Assembly: GCA_026122225.1 (NCBI GenBank)
Contig: JANEZZ010002885.1
Coordinates: 496,001-560,000, forward strand
Length of the DNA: 64,000 nt
Direction: 5' to 3'
Origin: Heloderma charlesbogerti
Lineage: Eukaryota > Chordata > Lepidosauria > Squamata > Helodermatidae
The position numbers were made by a program, and so were the translations under genes. Below the pieces are notes generated by a model. It searched no databases. It was not told the DNA's origin and was given only the letters and a program-made list of their open reading frames with translations. This document shows positions 44,201 through 55,901 of this stretch, one piece after another (the stretch's first letter is position 1; each line of letters opens with the position of its first letter).

Positions 44201-44524
44201 AATGATACCGCCAAGCGGAGCTACGAAGAGATCACGTCAGACTTTGAAGCTTTGGGAAGGAAACTCAAGAACTTGGGGGCCCAGATAGTTTTCTCATCCA
44301 TCCTTCCAGTAGTTAGAAGAGGGATAGAAAGGGAACGAAAAATACTCCAGGTGAATGACTGGCTACGATGGTGGTGCCGACGAGAGAGATTTGGATTCTG
44401 GGACCACGGGCTATACTTCCTGGAAGATGGGCTGTTGGCTAGGGATGGGTTGCACCTCACAAAGGCTGGGAAGAATGTGTTTGGCCACAGCATGAAGAAC
44501 TTCATCAGGAGGGCTTTAAACTGA
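44201..44524 (+). pseudogene. CR1 ORF1 C-terminal (esterase-like) fragment
   Basis: Reads from an NDTAKRSYEEI segment through VVFSSILPV-like (here IVFSSILPVVRR), WLRWWCRRERFGFWDHG and LLARDGLHLTKAGKNVF to a stop at 44,522-44,524. This matches the C-terminal part of the SGNH/esterase domain of CR1 ORF1, including the DGLHLT motif. The N-terminal half is lost by 5' truncation. By chance the upstream hAT-like sequence is open in the same frame, giving a 324-codon fused frame from 43,550. Confidence 0.85.
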
Positions 44525-44667
44525 ATCCTACGGGGAAGGGAGATATAATGTTGGGGGTAACAATGGACATAGGCGCATGCACTGCAATGGAGAGAACAGC
44601 TCTGATAGCGCCCAATAATAGTCTTCAGACACATGTAGGAAGAAAGCCAGACTATGAAGCACATGGT

Positions 44668-47431
44668 CTTCGATGTCTATATACTAATGCCCAGAGTATG
44701 GGAAACAAACAGAACGAACTTGAACTCAATACAAGAGGGAAATTATGACCTGATAGGTATAACTGAGACTTGGTGGGATGACTCTCATGACTGGAATACA
44801 GCAATTGAATGATATAACTTGTTCAGAAAGAACAGGAGGAACAGAAAGGGAGGTGGGGTTGCACTGTATGTGAAAAATACATATCTCTGCACAGAAATAC
44901 AGGAGGAGGAGCTTGGTAGCCCCATCAAGAGCATCTGGGTTGAAATAAATGGAGCAAAGAATAAAAGGAACCTGGTGGTCGGAGTCTACTACCGGCCACC
45001 CAATCAAGGAGAAGACAAGGATGAAACTTTTGAAAAGCAAATAGCCAATGTTTTAAGGAAGCATGATGTAGTAATAATGGGGGACTTCAATTTCCCCGAT
45101 ATTTGTTGGGAGACAAATTCTGCAAAACATGGCCCCTCCAGGAAATTCCTGACTTGTGTGGCGGATAACTTCCTCCTACAGAAAGTAGAGGAAGGAACTA
45201 GAGGATCGGCTATCCTTGACTTGATCCTAACCAACAGAGATGACTTAGTGGATAAAGTAGCAGTTACAGGAACTCTGGGGGAAAGCGACCATGTTGTACT
45301 TGAGTTCTTGGTTCTAAGGGAAGCAAAAGCCGAGTGTAGTCAAATGCGTACCCTGGATTTTAGGAAAGCTGATTTTCATAAACTCAGAACAATGATCAGT
45401 AAGGTCCCATGGCAAGCGATGCTAGCGAGAAAAGGAGTCCAAGATGGGTGGGAGCTTTTAAAAAAGGAAATTCTCAAGGCACAATCACAAACAATTCCAA
45501 CAAGAAGAAAAGGTGGAAGACAACAGAAGAAGCCAATGTGGCTTCACAAAAAGCTTAGGGATGACCTGAAAACAAAAAATGACACATATAGGAAGTGGAA
45601 AGAAGGCCAAGTAACAAAGGAAGAGTACAGGCAGGTAGCACAGAATTGCAGGGATGGCGTCAGGAAGGCTAAAGCTGAGAATGAGCTGAGGTTAGCAAGG
45701 GATGTTAAAAACAACAAAAAGGCTTTCTTCAGCTATGTGCATAGTAAAAGGCAGAGGAAAGAAATGGTGGTTCAGCTATTAAATAAGGATGGAAAAATGA
45801 TAACAGATGACAAAGAAAAGGCAGAGGTGCTCAATTCCTACTTTGGCTCAGTCTTCTCCCAAAAGAGGGTCTATGACCCCCCTGGCAAAGGCGAAGTACA
45901 GGCTGAAGGGGCAGGATTGCAGCTTGAGATCGATAGGCATATGGTCAAGGAACACCTCATTACTTTGAATGAGTTCAAATCTCCAGGGCCAGATGAACTG
46001 CATCCTAGAGTCATAAAGGAACTGGCAGAAGAACTCTCAGAACCGCTGTCTATTCTCTTTGAGAAATCATGGAGGACGGGGGAAGTGCCAGATGACTGGA
46101 GGAGGGCTAACTTTGTCCCTATCTTCAAAAAGGGTAAAAAGGAGGAACCTGGGAACTACAGACCAGTCAGTCTGACATCAATCCCTGGGAAAATTCTGGA
46201 GCAGATCATAAAGCAATCCATCTGGGAGCACCTTGACAACAATGCCGTGATTACTCGAAGCCAACATGGATTTGTCAAAAACAAGTCCTGCCAGACAAAT
46301 CTGATCTCATTTTTTGATCAGGTAACCTCCCTTGTGGACTGTGGGAATGCTGTAGACATAATATACCTCAACTTCAGCAAAGCTTTCGACAAAGTGCCCC
46401 ATGATATCCTGATGAGCAAACTAGCTCGAAGTGGGCTAGATGAAACAACGATCCAGTGGATCCACAGTTGGCTACAGAATCGGACTCAAAGAGTGCTTAT
46501 CAATGGGACCTTCTCAAGCTGGGGAGAGGTAACGAGTGGGGTACCGCAGGGCTCAGTCCTGGGCCCAGTGCTCTTCCACATTTTTATTAATGACTTGGAG
46601 GAGGAGGTGCAGGGAATGCTGATCAAATTTGCAGATGACACAAAATTGGGAGGGATAGCTAATACTTTGGAAGACAGAAACAAAATTCAAAGTGATCTGG
46701 ATAGACTGGAGCGCTGGGCAGAAAACAACAGAATGGCATTTAATAGGGACAAATGCCAAGTTCTGCACCTAGGAAAAAGAAACCAAATGCACAGTTACAA
46801 GATGGGGGATACGTGGCTCAACCACACTACGAGCAAGAAGGATCTTGGAATTGTTGTCGATCACAAGCTGAATATGAGCCAACAATGTGATGTGGCTGCA
46901 AAAAAGGCAAATGCTATTTTGGGCTGCATTCATAGAAGCATCGCTTCCAAATCCCGGGAAGTACTAGTTCCCCTCTACTCAGCACTGGTTAGGCCTCATC
47001 TGGAGTACTGTGTCCAGTTCTGGGCACCACACTTTAAGAAGGATGCAGACAAACTGGAGAGAGTTCAGAGGAGGGCAACAAAGATGATCAGGGGACTGGA
47101 AACAAAGCCCTATGAAGAGAGACTGAAAGAACTGGGCATGTTTAGCCTTGAGAAGAGAAGACTGAGGGGAGATATGATAGCACTCTTCAAGTACTTGAAA
47201 GGTTGTCACAGAGAAGAAGGCCAGGATCTCTTCTTGATCATCCCAGAGTGCAGGACACGGAATAATGGGCTCAAGTTACAGGAAGCCAGATTCCGGCTGA
47301 ACATCAGGAAAAACGTCCTGAGTGTCAGAGCAATATGACAATGGAACCAATTACCTGGGGAGGTGGTGGACTCTCCCACACTGGAGGCCTTCAAGACAAG
47401 GCTGGACAGCCATTTGTCGGGGATGCTCTGA
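44668..47431 (+). pseudogene. CR1 ORF2: endonuclease and reverse transcriptase
   Basis: The protein of CR1-type target-primed retrotransposition. The endonuclease starts near LRCLYTNAQSMGNKQ (44,668) and includes ITETWW, GVYYRPPNQ, MGDFNFPD and ESDHVVLEF. The RT follows with SPGPDELHP, NYRPVSLTS, FSKAFDKVPH, SGVPQGSVLGPVLF and FADDTKLGG, then the C-terminal YCVQFWAPH region. Lesions: a frameshift at about 44,728-44,731, a TGA at 44,810-44,812, a motif-A Asp replaced by Asn (codon 46,370-46,372, YLNFSKAFD), and a TGA at 47,336-47,338 where relatives have Arg, about 31 codons before the natural stop at 47,429-47,431. Between lesions 839 codons stay open, so the insertion is fairly recent. Confidence 0.93.
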
Positions 47432-48010
47432 CTTGGATTCCTGCATTGAGCAGGGGGTTGGACTCGATGGCCTTGTAGGCCCCTTCCAACCCTACTATTC
47501 TATGATTCTATGATTCTATGATCACCTCCCCCCCATCGAGGATTCCGGGGGGGAGGACCAGATTGCCTCCCCCCAACTGCGGACCCCAGCAGAGCCAGGT
47601 AAGCGGGGTTTTGTACACTCCTAGATTTAACACAACAATGGAGAAGCGAAGTAATGCAAACGTCAGAAAAGTGCATCATCATGGAGGCAAATCACTGGCG
47701 AAATGGGAGTGCAGGGCAATTCTGAAGGCTGGAAAGTCTTAGTGAGGGTACAGCCAGGTGAAAGACACATCCCTGGGCAGAGCTATCATGCCAAAGTAAA
47801 TGCAGTGAATAGGAACACACAGTATCAGGAGCACAGAGAACCTAATTTAAAGAAATGAAATGGAGTAAAAGTAGTCTCAGAAAATCTGGTTTTTCCACAA
47901 GAAATATCCGGGGTGGCTGCAGATTGGCCACAACATCATCTGCCAAAATCAAGCTCAAAATGTTCCCAATTCACAGCAAATCCCCCATGAGGACAGCCTC
48001 CAGGTCTGAA

Positions 48011-48822
48011 GGAAAAGCTATTGAGATTTTATTTAGCTGGGAAAGACTAACTCACCTATTTGAAAAGGTAAGTAACCATATTTAATTTAAGAACTAGTGC
48101 TGTGCTGAAAATTTCTCCTACACATTTTTCAACTATTCGTATTCAATTTCATAGAAAAGAAATTGCTTTCAAAAAGAAATTCAAAGGAGAAGAACTTTCA
48201 GATAAATTCTCATGGGTTCAGGGTTCTTGTGCTTCCCTTACTTATGAGATGGCTGAGGAGTGTGTGAGAGTGTCCTGTCTTTCATTGTACAATCATCTCC
48301 CTGGCAGCCTGTAGCCTCCTTGGCTTCCTGCACTTCCTGCCAAGGGGAAAATATCATGAGGTATTTCCTCCCATAGGTCTTTTTCAGATCAGGAAGTGCA
48401 GGCAGCCTTGGAGACTGTAGAGCAGTGGTGAAATGTGTAATAGAAAGAAAAATACAGACAATACCTCAGCCACCTCACAGTGATTTGGTAAGTTCAAAAA
48501 CACCACCAAAACAAATTCAAAATAAATTATATCTGCCCTGAGAATGAGGCAGAAAAATGGAAGTCTTTTTCATGGGGGAAGGAAACTTTCAAGAAATCAG
48601 AGGATGGATTTTGGCACAGCATTAGCTCTACCCCTTCCCTGGAGCTGGATGCAACATTCACCACCACCCCCATCCCCTGATTCACACCTGCTACAGGGCT
48701 TTCAGGGAAGGACTGGTGTTGCCAGCACTTGCATTACAGACAAGATGTGTCCACAATCACCCCTAAGAAATGTAACATTTGGAAGACCCTAGAGAAGGTG
48801 CTGAGCCCTGAAGAATGACAAC
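48011..48822. other. Unique non-coding sequence
   Basis: Nothing recognised. The phrases GCACTTCCTGCC (about 48,330) and GGAAGTGCAGGCAGCC (about 48,391) form a weak inverted pair around 48,300-48,425. Confidence 0.4.
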
Positions 48823-49092
48823 TAGAGCTGGGCCAAAATTTCTCAGGAGACATTTTTGTCAGAAAAGCCCCGAGATGTTTCTTTTCTTACCCCCTGGAGA
48901 TAAAAGGACACTTTGCAGAATTTTCTCCAAATTTTCTTCACCATTATTTTTTGTGGGGGCTCCATTCCCTCCCCGATCCCTGCCATGCCCTGGAATGATG
49001 CTAGGCATATGGGACATTGTGGAAGACGCAAAGGGGGGGGGCATGCTGCCAACACAGTTGATAGTGTTGCCACTTGCAGTGGCAGTGCAAAA

Positions 49093-51904
49093 AATTATTT
49101 ATTTATTTATTTATTTATTCATTTCATTTCTATACTGCCCAATAGCCGAAGCTCTCTGGGCAGTTCACAAAAATTAAAACCAAACAACACACAATAAAAC
49201 AATTTAAAATATATAGAACATTAAAACCACAATATAACAATACAACCACAATAAAACCTAGCAGCAGTGCAAGAGTTTAAAATACAGATTTAAAACAGCA
49301 AAGCTAAAAATTTAGAAAGCTAAAATGCTAAAATGCCTGGGAAAATAAAAAGGTCTTCACCTGGCGCCGAAAGGAATACAATGTAGGCGCCAGGCGAACC
49401 TCACTAGGGAGCTCATTCCACAGCCGGGGTGCCACAGCAGAAAAAGCCCTCCTCCTAGTAGCCACCTGCCTCACTTCCTTTGGCAGGGGCTCACGGAGAA
49501 GGGCCGCTGATGATGATCTTAAGGTCCGGGCAGGTACATATGGGAGGAGGCGATCCTTCAGGTAACCTGGCCCCAAGCCGTTAAGGGCTTTAAATGTTAA
49601 CACCAGCACTTTGAATCGGGCCCGGAAATGGACTGGCAGCCAGTGCAGCTGGAAAAGTACTGGCGTAATATGAGCTCGCAGGCCAGTCCCTGTTAACAAT
49701 CTTGCTGCCCTATTTTGGACCAGCTGAAGTTTCCGGACCATTTTCAAAGGCAGCCCCACGTATAATGCATTGCAGTAATCCAGACGAGAAGTTATCAGAG
49801 CATGGATAACTGTAGCTAGGCTATTTCTGTCCAGATAAGGGCATAGTTGGTATAGCAGCCTAAGGTGATAAAAAGTGCTCCGTGCCACTGAGTTCACCTG
49901 TGCCTCAAGTGACAGTTCTGGATCCAAGAGCACCCCCAAACTACGAACCTGATCCTTTAGGGGGAGTGCAACCCCCTCCAGAACAGGTTGAATATCACCT
50001 AGCCGGGCAGACGAACCACCCACTAACAGTACCTCCGCCTTGTCTGGATTGAGTTTCAGTTTATTAGCCCTCATCCAGTCTATTACCGTGCCCAGGCACT
50101 GATTTAGAACAGCCACTGCCTCACCTGGGTTTGATGAGAAAGAGAGGTAGAGCTGGGTGTCATCTGCATATTGATGGCACCTCAGCCCACACCTCCGGAT
50201 AACCTCCCCCAGCGGTTTCATGTAGATGTTAAACAGCATGGGGGATAAAATAGAGCCCTGTGGAACCCCATGGCATAATTGCCATGGCACAGAGCAATAA
50301 TCCCCCAGCACCACCTTCTGGAATCGGCCATCCAAGTAGGAGCGGAACCACTGTAGTACAGTGCCTCCAACTCCTAACCCAGACAACCTATCCAGAAGGA
50401 TACCATGGTCGATGGTATCGAAAGCCGCTGAGAGGTCCAGGAGAATCAACAGGGTCGCACTCCCCCTGTCCCTCTCCTGGCAGAGGTCATCCCACAGGGC
50501 GACCAAGGCAGTTTCCGTTCCAAAACCAGGCCTGAAGCCCGATTGAAATGGATCTAGATAATCCGTTTCATTCAAGAGTGCCTGGAGCTGTCCTACAACC
50601 ACCCGCTCAAGCACCTTGCCCAGGAAGGGGATGTTGGCCACTGGCCTATAATTGTTAACATCCTCTGGGTCCAGGTTAGGCTTTTTCAGGAGTGGTCTAA
50701 TTACTGCCTCTTTTAAAGCGGCAGGCACCACTCCCTCTCTCAAGGAGGAATTTACAACCTCCTGGACCCAGCCAGACAATCCCTCCTTGTTTGATTTAAT
50801 AAGCCATGAAGGGCAAGGGTCAAGCACACAAGTGGTCGATCGGACTTGGCCAAGCACTTTGTCCGCATCCTCAGGCCTCAGTAACTGAAACTCATCCAAT
50901 AAAACTGGACCAGATGATGCTCTGAATGCCTCTATCAATGGAACTGCATTAATGGTGGTGTCCAATTCATGACGAATCTGAGCGACTTTATCCTCAAAGT
51001 GCCATGCAAACTTGTCACAGCGTGCTACCGAGGGTTCCACCGGCTCTCTCCCTGGCCCAGAATGTAACAGGCTGTGAACCACTCGGAAAAGCTCCGCTGG
51101 ACGACACTGAGAAGATGCAATGCTGGTGGAAAAGAACTGTCTCTTTGCCACCCTCACCGCCACAGAGTAGGCTCAATAGTGGGCTCTTACCTGTGTTCGG
51201 TCAGACAGAACACAGAGCGACCTGGGCTTCGACAGGAGCACCAGCCATACCAGCAGGAAAATCCCCCAGAGCCCTCTGGAATCCATCGGAATCCATTAAT
51301 CTCCGGGGGCGGACCATTTTAATAGGTCCCTCACCCTTGCAGAGGGGAAAGACCGCCAGGAGTCTAAACCTCAGCAGGAAGTGATCTGACCATGACAAAG
51401 GGACAGATGTTAATTCCTCCACTTTCAGATCACCATCCTCCTGCCCAGTCGAGAAAACCAGATCAAGCGTGTGTCCTTTTATATGCGTTGGGCCGATGAC
51501 ATGTTGGGACAGCCCCATGGTTGTCATGGCGGCCATGAAGTCCTGAGCTGCCCCGGATACAGCGGCCTCGGCATGGAAGTTGAGATCCCCCAGGACCATC
51601 ATCCTGGGGGTCCTCAACACCAAGTCTGAGACCACCTCCGTCAGCTCAGGCAGGGAGTCTGATGGGCAGCGGGGTGGGCGGTACACCAACAGAATCCCTA
51701 ATCTGTCCCAGGTACCCAACACAAGGTACAAACACTCAAGATCTGCACTCGAATGAGCAGGAAGCCTGGAGAGGGAGATTGAATTCCTATAGACCACGGC
51801 AACCCCCCTCCCCGACCCTCAAGTCGGTGTTGGTGCTGCACCGAGTACCCAGGAGGGCACACCTGGGAGAGAGTGACCCCTCCCAGTTCCCCAAAACCTT
51901 TAGG
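49093..51904 (-). mobile_element. L2-clade LINE, antisense, 5'-truncated
   Basis: About 2.8 kb. On the minus strand: part of the endonuclease, the RT and C-terminal region, then a 3' UTR ending TGTGAACTGCCCAGAGAGC, TTCGGCTATTGGGCAGTATAG and an (AAAT)n tail (the T-rich edge at 49,093-49,125). Several short L2 tails elsewhere in the window (9.3, 23.3, 24.9, 28.2, 39.1, 54.7 kb) share this end. Confidence 0.92.
49328..51895 (-). pseudogene. L2 ORF2: endonuclease and reverse transcriptase, disrupted
   Basis: The endonuclease part is read in two frames (51,895-about 51,800 and 51,797-51,201): NSISLSRLPAHSS, LLVYRPPRCPSD, MVLGDLNFHAE, HTLDLVFSTG, SWSDHFLLRF. Then an internal deletion removes the usual linker, and a TGA sits at 51,175-51,173 in HY*AYSVAVRV. 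From there an open frame of about 611 codons runs to the stop at 49,328: NYRPVANIPFLGKVLERVV, LLDLSAAFDTIDH (motif A intact), HGVPQGSILSPMLFNIYM, QYADDTQLYL (YADD intact), SLGVLLDPELSL, RLDYCNALYVGLP, ITPVLFQLHWLPV, RLWNELPSEVR. This order is diagnostic of L2. At least one frameshift, one stop and one deletion make it dead. Confidence 0.92.
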
Positions 51905-52083
51905 AAAAAAAGAGAGAAGCTGTTCTACAAAACTTCCCAATGGTGATGCCTACCTGTGAGAAATTGTGGAAAGTTTCTTCCCCCGTGGAAAATTTCAGGT
52001 GAAATTACCCCACCCCCGTTTCTCTGCCCACAAATAGGGTGGTGAATTTCGAGAGGCCATTTGCGCACAGCTCTATTAAGAAC

Positions 52084-52930
52084 CTTTAAGCAATCTCAAA
52101 CTATTATTTGAAGAGATAACCTACAGTGTTTCTTTCACATGTGGGTTTTAGATTAGAACTACATTCATTGATTGCCACAGCACCAAAGAGAACAAGGCTA
52201 GAAAACACAGGACTCTATAGAACAAAACCCAAACTGTCGAAGAATGTACATTTTCCTCCATATGATATGGTGACTCTATTCATGTGTTGGGAAACTGAGC
52301 ATGACTTGGACCATCCCTAAATGTCTATCAGTAAAAGATACAATACTTCAATTATTTTAATAAGGAATGGAAGAAATAATTATGCTGAGAATTTTACACA
52401 GAGGATTTAAAAACTATTTCCTCCAATAGCTTTATTATTTCCAGAAATTTTACATCTATAGTCTTGCTATAAAAGTCTCCATCTTACATAGTTTTTAGTA
52501 ATCATTTGGGGGAGAAAAGGTTGGGTAACAATATATAAGCACCTTGTCTTAAATATTTTAGTCATCATTCGAAAAGAAAATATTTCATAATCCAAAGGTG
52601 TTTTCCCCAATCCCCCCCTTCTTGGGTGTGGGGGAGCAAAAACAATGTGGTGGGGGGAACAAGGAAGAGATTGGTTTATTTCCAAAATTTTCTGTTTTTT
52701 TCTGGGCCTTCACATCTCTAGGCACTCAGATGGAAAGGGGCATCACCCAGGAGGGAGCCCTGTGGATGCAGACCTGTGCCCATGACTCGTTATGGTACCC
52801 ATCATTCTCTGATGCCTGCTGTGTGGCTTTCTGCTGTCTCGGTGGTGCCACCTCTATGTCTCGGGCCTGGAAGTATCAGTCTGTCCTCTTTGCCCTGATC
52901 AAGTTATAAACTGCACGTATGACATGAGTT
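52084..52930. other. Unique non-coding sequence
   Basis: No recognised gene or repeat. Confidence 0.4.
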
Positions 52931-52935
52931 CATTT

Positions 52936-53162
52936 ATGGCAGGGATAGGAAACATGGTGCCCATGGGCCTCAGTGTGCCTCCAGACACCTTTCTTGGCTC
53001 CCAGCAAGGTGCCCTACCCCTCCCACTTATTTTTTTAATGAACACGTTTTCTTACTGGCTACTAGTGGGTCCTTTGACAAGGACATTGTCAAAGTTTGAC
53101 AAGGACTTTGTTCAGCCCTGCTGGCTACTTTTAGAGTGTTGCTTTAGAATCCCTGATCTCTA
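52936..53162 (+). mobile_element. hAT-like MITE relic
   Basis: CAGGGATAGGAAACATGGTG, CCCATGGGCCTCAGTGTGCC, TCCCAGCAAGGTGCCC ... and a right end AGAATCCCTGATCTCTAG. It has the look of the common CAGGGRTRGGAAACC-type hAT MITEs. A fragment of the same family lies at 24,231. Confidence 0.5.
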
Positions 53163-54665
53163 GTAACCTACATGAGCCACCATTTTGTGTTTAGCTCTGG
53201 TTGATAAACCTTAGCATTGAAATGAAAAACTCCGACGTGAAGTCTACCCACCCCTGCCCTGGGGATGTATTCACAGTTCTTGCAGAGCAGTGGCTGAGAT
53301 ATGGAAACACCCTGCAGGAATTGAGTACACTTCCCAGAATCCCTTGCAACACCCGGGGGACAGCAGCAGGTACACAAAGGTTCCATTCAACATGGAAAGG
53401 GTTCCTTGAAGGCAGGAAGTTTGAAAACCAGTGACATTAATGAACATAATAAAATCCCATTACTTAATTGCAGTTTGATCTGGTCCCCCAACACTATGAG
53501 AAGGAAAATGAAACAAAACAGTGAACTCTGAGAGTAATATCTTAAACAAGAATCAAGTATTATCTGTACAATCAACAAAGCCATGGAGAAAGATGTATAT
53601 GCAGAATAGTTTTATGACTTTCCAAGATATCTGATATTATAAAGGGTATTTTATAATGCTGATTTGAAATACACTGCAGATGCAGAAACAAGAATGTTTA
53701 AGTGTATATATAGAAAACATTTAGGTTCTCTCCTTCCTCCCCTCTCCCTGGCTATCCCTAGAGGTTCGATACACATATTGTTCTGGAAACTAGGAGGGAC
53801 AGCAACATGAAGCAAAGGAGGCCATTTGCAGCCATTCTGTATAATGAAGAAGTGTGAGACAGATGAGATACTTTATAGGCAACACAGGACCAAGAGGAAA
53901 ACAAGTGTTCAGAAATATACATTTTACAGGCAAGATGCTACATCTGAGAAGGTAATTGCAAAGCACTTGGGAATTAAATGCATCAAGCCATGAATTGTAA
54001 ATAGGCAAACATCAGCAGGGATGCAGCCCTCTCAAGTACAAAAAAATTGACAAAATCCACCCAGAGGTGCTACGTCCTGATTAAACGTAGGCAGATGTGT
54101 TATGTTAGTGCTTTGTTAACATATAGGGAGCATTTTGTTTGAAATCATAGTCTCTTGGGTGTGCAAACCTTCACAAGGCACCATGCTATAAGCAAAATAA
54201 TTCTGATAGACCTCATCTATAAGCCAATTGCAGATGTTGTGTGGACGCCAAAGGGGAAGGGTTGCGCCCCCTCGCATTCATTATAAGATCTGAAAGAGCA
54301 CCCTCTCTCCATGTGATTGGGAACCATGTAAAAGCAAGCCAGTACAGACCAGACAATGAACTCACAGAGGCCAGGCATGTACAGCCCTGCTCCCCCCTCC
54401 CTCCAGGTGCATATAACATCTGAAAGGGACTATGATGAACCTGATCCAGAACATTATATAATACACAGAGAGCCTCTTATACCACTGCAAGATTTGGTTG
54501 TCCTGGGATTACTGCCGGCATTATACAAACACCAGTGGTGAACACTGAATCTATTACCACTGGACACCATCTGTGATATACTTTGCCCATCAAGAATAAA
54601 GGGGCGCGGGACAGAGAGTTGTGAATATCTGTGACATACGGAGAGGCATAGCAGTATAAGCTGAA
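53163..54665. other. Unique non-coding sequence
   Basis: No recognised gene or repeat. Confidence 0.4.
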
Positions 54666-54668
54666 ATA

Positions 54669-55036
54669 TGATTTATTTATTTATTTTATTACATTTCCAT
54701 ACTGCCCCATAGCTGAAGCTCTCTGGGTGGTTTACAGAAGTTAAAACATTAAAATACAATATGCAAAGTTTAAAATACAATATGTTTAAAGTTTAATTTA
54801 GACAGGCAGGCAGGCAGGCAGACAGGCAGACAGACAGGATATACAAACAACATATAACTAAAAATAACTTTGAACAGTCAGTCATAACTAAAAACACATC
54901 CAGGACCAATTAAAACCCATCATGTGCTGCCAAATGCCTGGGGAAAGAGATAGGTCTTAACCTGGCGCCAAAAAGATAACAATGTTGGTGCCAGGTGGAC
55001 CTCATCAGGGAGCTCGTTCCACAGATGGGGGCGACC
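54669..55036 (-). mobile_element. L2 LINE 3' fragment, antisense
   Basis: TTATTTATTTATTTTATTAC, CATACTGCCCCATAGCTGAA, GCTCTCTGGGTGG, ... CTGGGGAAAGAGATAGGTCT, GGTGCCAGGTGGACCTCATC, AGGGAGCTCGTTCCACAG. These are the L2 3' UTR and the end of ORF2 in reverse. A (GGCA)n run interrupts the UTR at 54,802-54,838. Confidence 0.8.
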
Positions 55037-55735
55037 ATAAGTGAAATACGATTGCATATTTGAGTGGACTATTTGATATTGCTGCCTCCTGCTAAAAAGG
55101 CAGTTGGCAGAGAAAAAACAAGAGGCAGAACAGAATGAACATTTACCAGTACCACATGCACACGGGCTATTTTAGGATAACAAAATAAGGAGACCACACC
55201 TTGCTTTAGGGAAGAAAAAATCAGCTTTACTCACAAGTATTCTTGCACATACAAATGCAGGCACAGCGTAGGGTTTCAAGACAGTTTGTTCAGTCCATTT
55301 CGTGTTCCATTACACAGGCAGGTGCGAGGGAGCAAGCCACGCGCTCTTAGCAATGGTGGAAAGCAGAGAGAGAGAGGAAAGGAAGAAAGGAGAGGAGCAG
55401 GAAACCAGTGCAGGTGATAGAGAGCCCAAGGGAGCAATGCTATGGCTGCTAGACAGGGTCTAGATGACCATAGGACTTTTCGGTTCCTGGGAACCTCACT
55501 CCCCACCCCCTCCCCTACCGCCTTGTAGGCAGTGCGGTTCGTCCCTATCTCCACCCTCATAAGTGCAGCGTGAGCGGTGCAAAAAGGGGGCGTTCCTGGG
55601 GAGAGGAGGAGACCGTAGAATTGTCATTTTGACACTTCCTATGCACTGTCCAGCCTTTCCCCCCCCAGTCCAATGTGCCCCACCCAGACAGCTGAAAGTG
55701 CTCCACCTGCCCTGCATTGGATAGTTGGCCACCTA
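55037..55735. other. Unique non-coding sequence
   Basis: Nothing recognised. Purine-rich GAGAGAGAGAGGAAAGG near 55,366-55,382. Confidence 0.4.
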
Positions 55736-55901
55736 AGAATATAAATACATAAGAAGAGCCATGCTGGATCAGACCAAGGGTCCATCTAGTCCAGCATTCT
55801 GTTCACACAGTGGCCAACCAGATGTCGACTAGGAACCCACAAGCAGGGCATGAGCGCAACAGCACCCTCCCACCCACATTCCCCAGCAACTGGTGTACAT
55901 A

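Larger units (their letters stand above)
44201..47520 (+). mobile_element. CR1 LINE, 5'-truncated
   Basis: A 3.3-kb CR1-clade non-LTR retrotransposon: the end of ORF1, a nearly complete ORF2, a short 3' UTR and three perfect tandem copies of the 8-mer ATTCTATG (47,497-47,520), the hallmark CR1 3' end. ATCA occurs on both sides (44,197-44,200, 47,521-47,524), a very short duplication or microhomology. It lies inside hAT-like copy 9, so it is younger than that insertion. Confidence 0.95.
43545..47623 (-). mobile_element. hAT-like palindrome-array element, copy 9, split by CR1
   Basis: Left edge TAGGGATGGTGGAGAATT, right edge GTTTTGTACACTCCTA. GATTTAAC is perfectly duplicated at 43,537-43,544 and 47,624-47,631. 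The paralogous repeat A copy has a single GATTTAAC near 9182, an empty site. B palindromes at 43,741-43,777, 43,833-43,870, 43,903-43,942 and 43,997-44,036 alternate with A palindromes. Outward donors: CAG|GTAGGC (minus, near 43,665) and CAG|GTAAGC (47,599-47,604). A CR1 LINE occupies 44,201-47,520. Confidence 0.92.
41536..48010 (+). repeat. Repeat A copy 2, split by three hAT-like insertions
   Basis: Host fragments are 41,536-41,705, 42,234-42,394, 43,205-43,544 and 47,632-48,010. Joined in order they align with 8574-9660. Fragment three contains a local duplication: the unit ending CTGAAGGC and followed by CCCCATTCCAGCAAAC occurs at about 43,205-43,350 and again from 43,351. The remaining 5 kb is inserted DNA. 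Confidence 0.75.
48823..52075. mobile_element. Old DNA element interrupted by an L2 LINE
   Basis: TAGAGCTGGGCCAAAATTTC at the left and GGCCATTTGCGCACAGCTCTA at the right form an inverted pair (TAGAGCTG...). The 8-bp flanks match only 5/8, so the TSD is uncertain. The element itself is 48,823-49,092 plus about 51,905-52,075. The middle is an antisense L2. Class uncertain, perhaps hAT. Confidence 0.45.

Noticed and set aside
44821..47338. Treating the 839-codon frame as a functional host gene
   Set aside because: It is CR1 ORF2, lacks its N-terminal endonuclease start because of a frameshift and a stop, and has lost a catalytic Asp.
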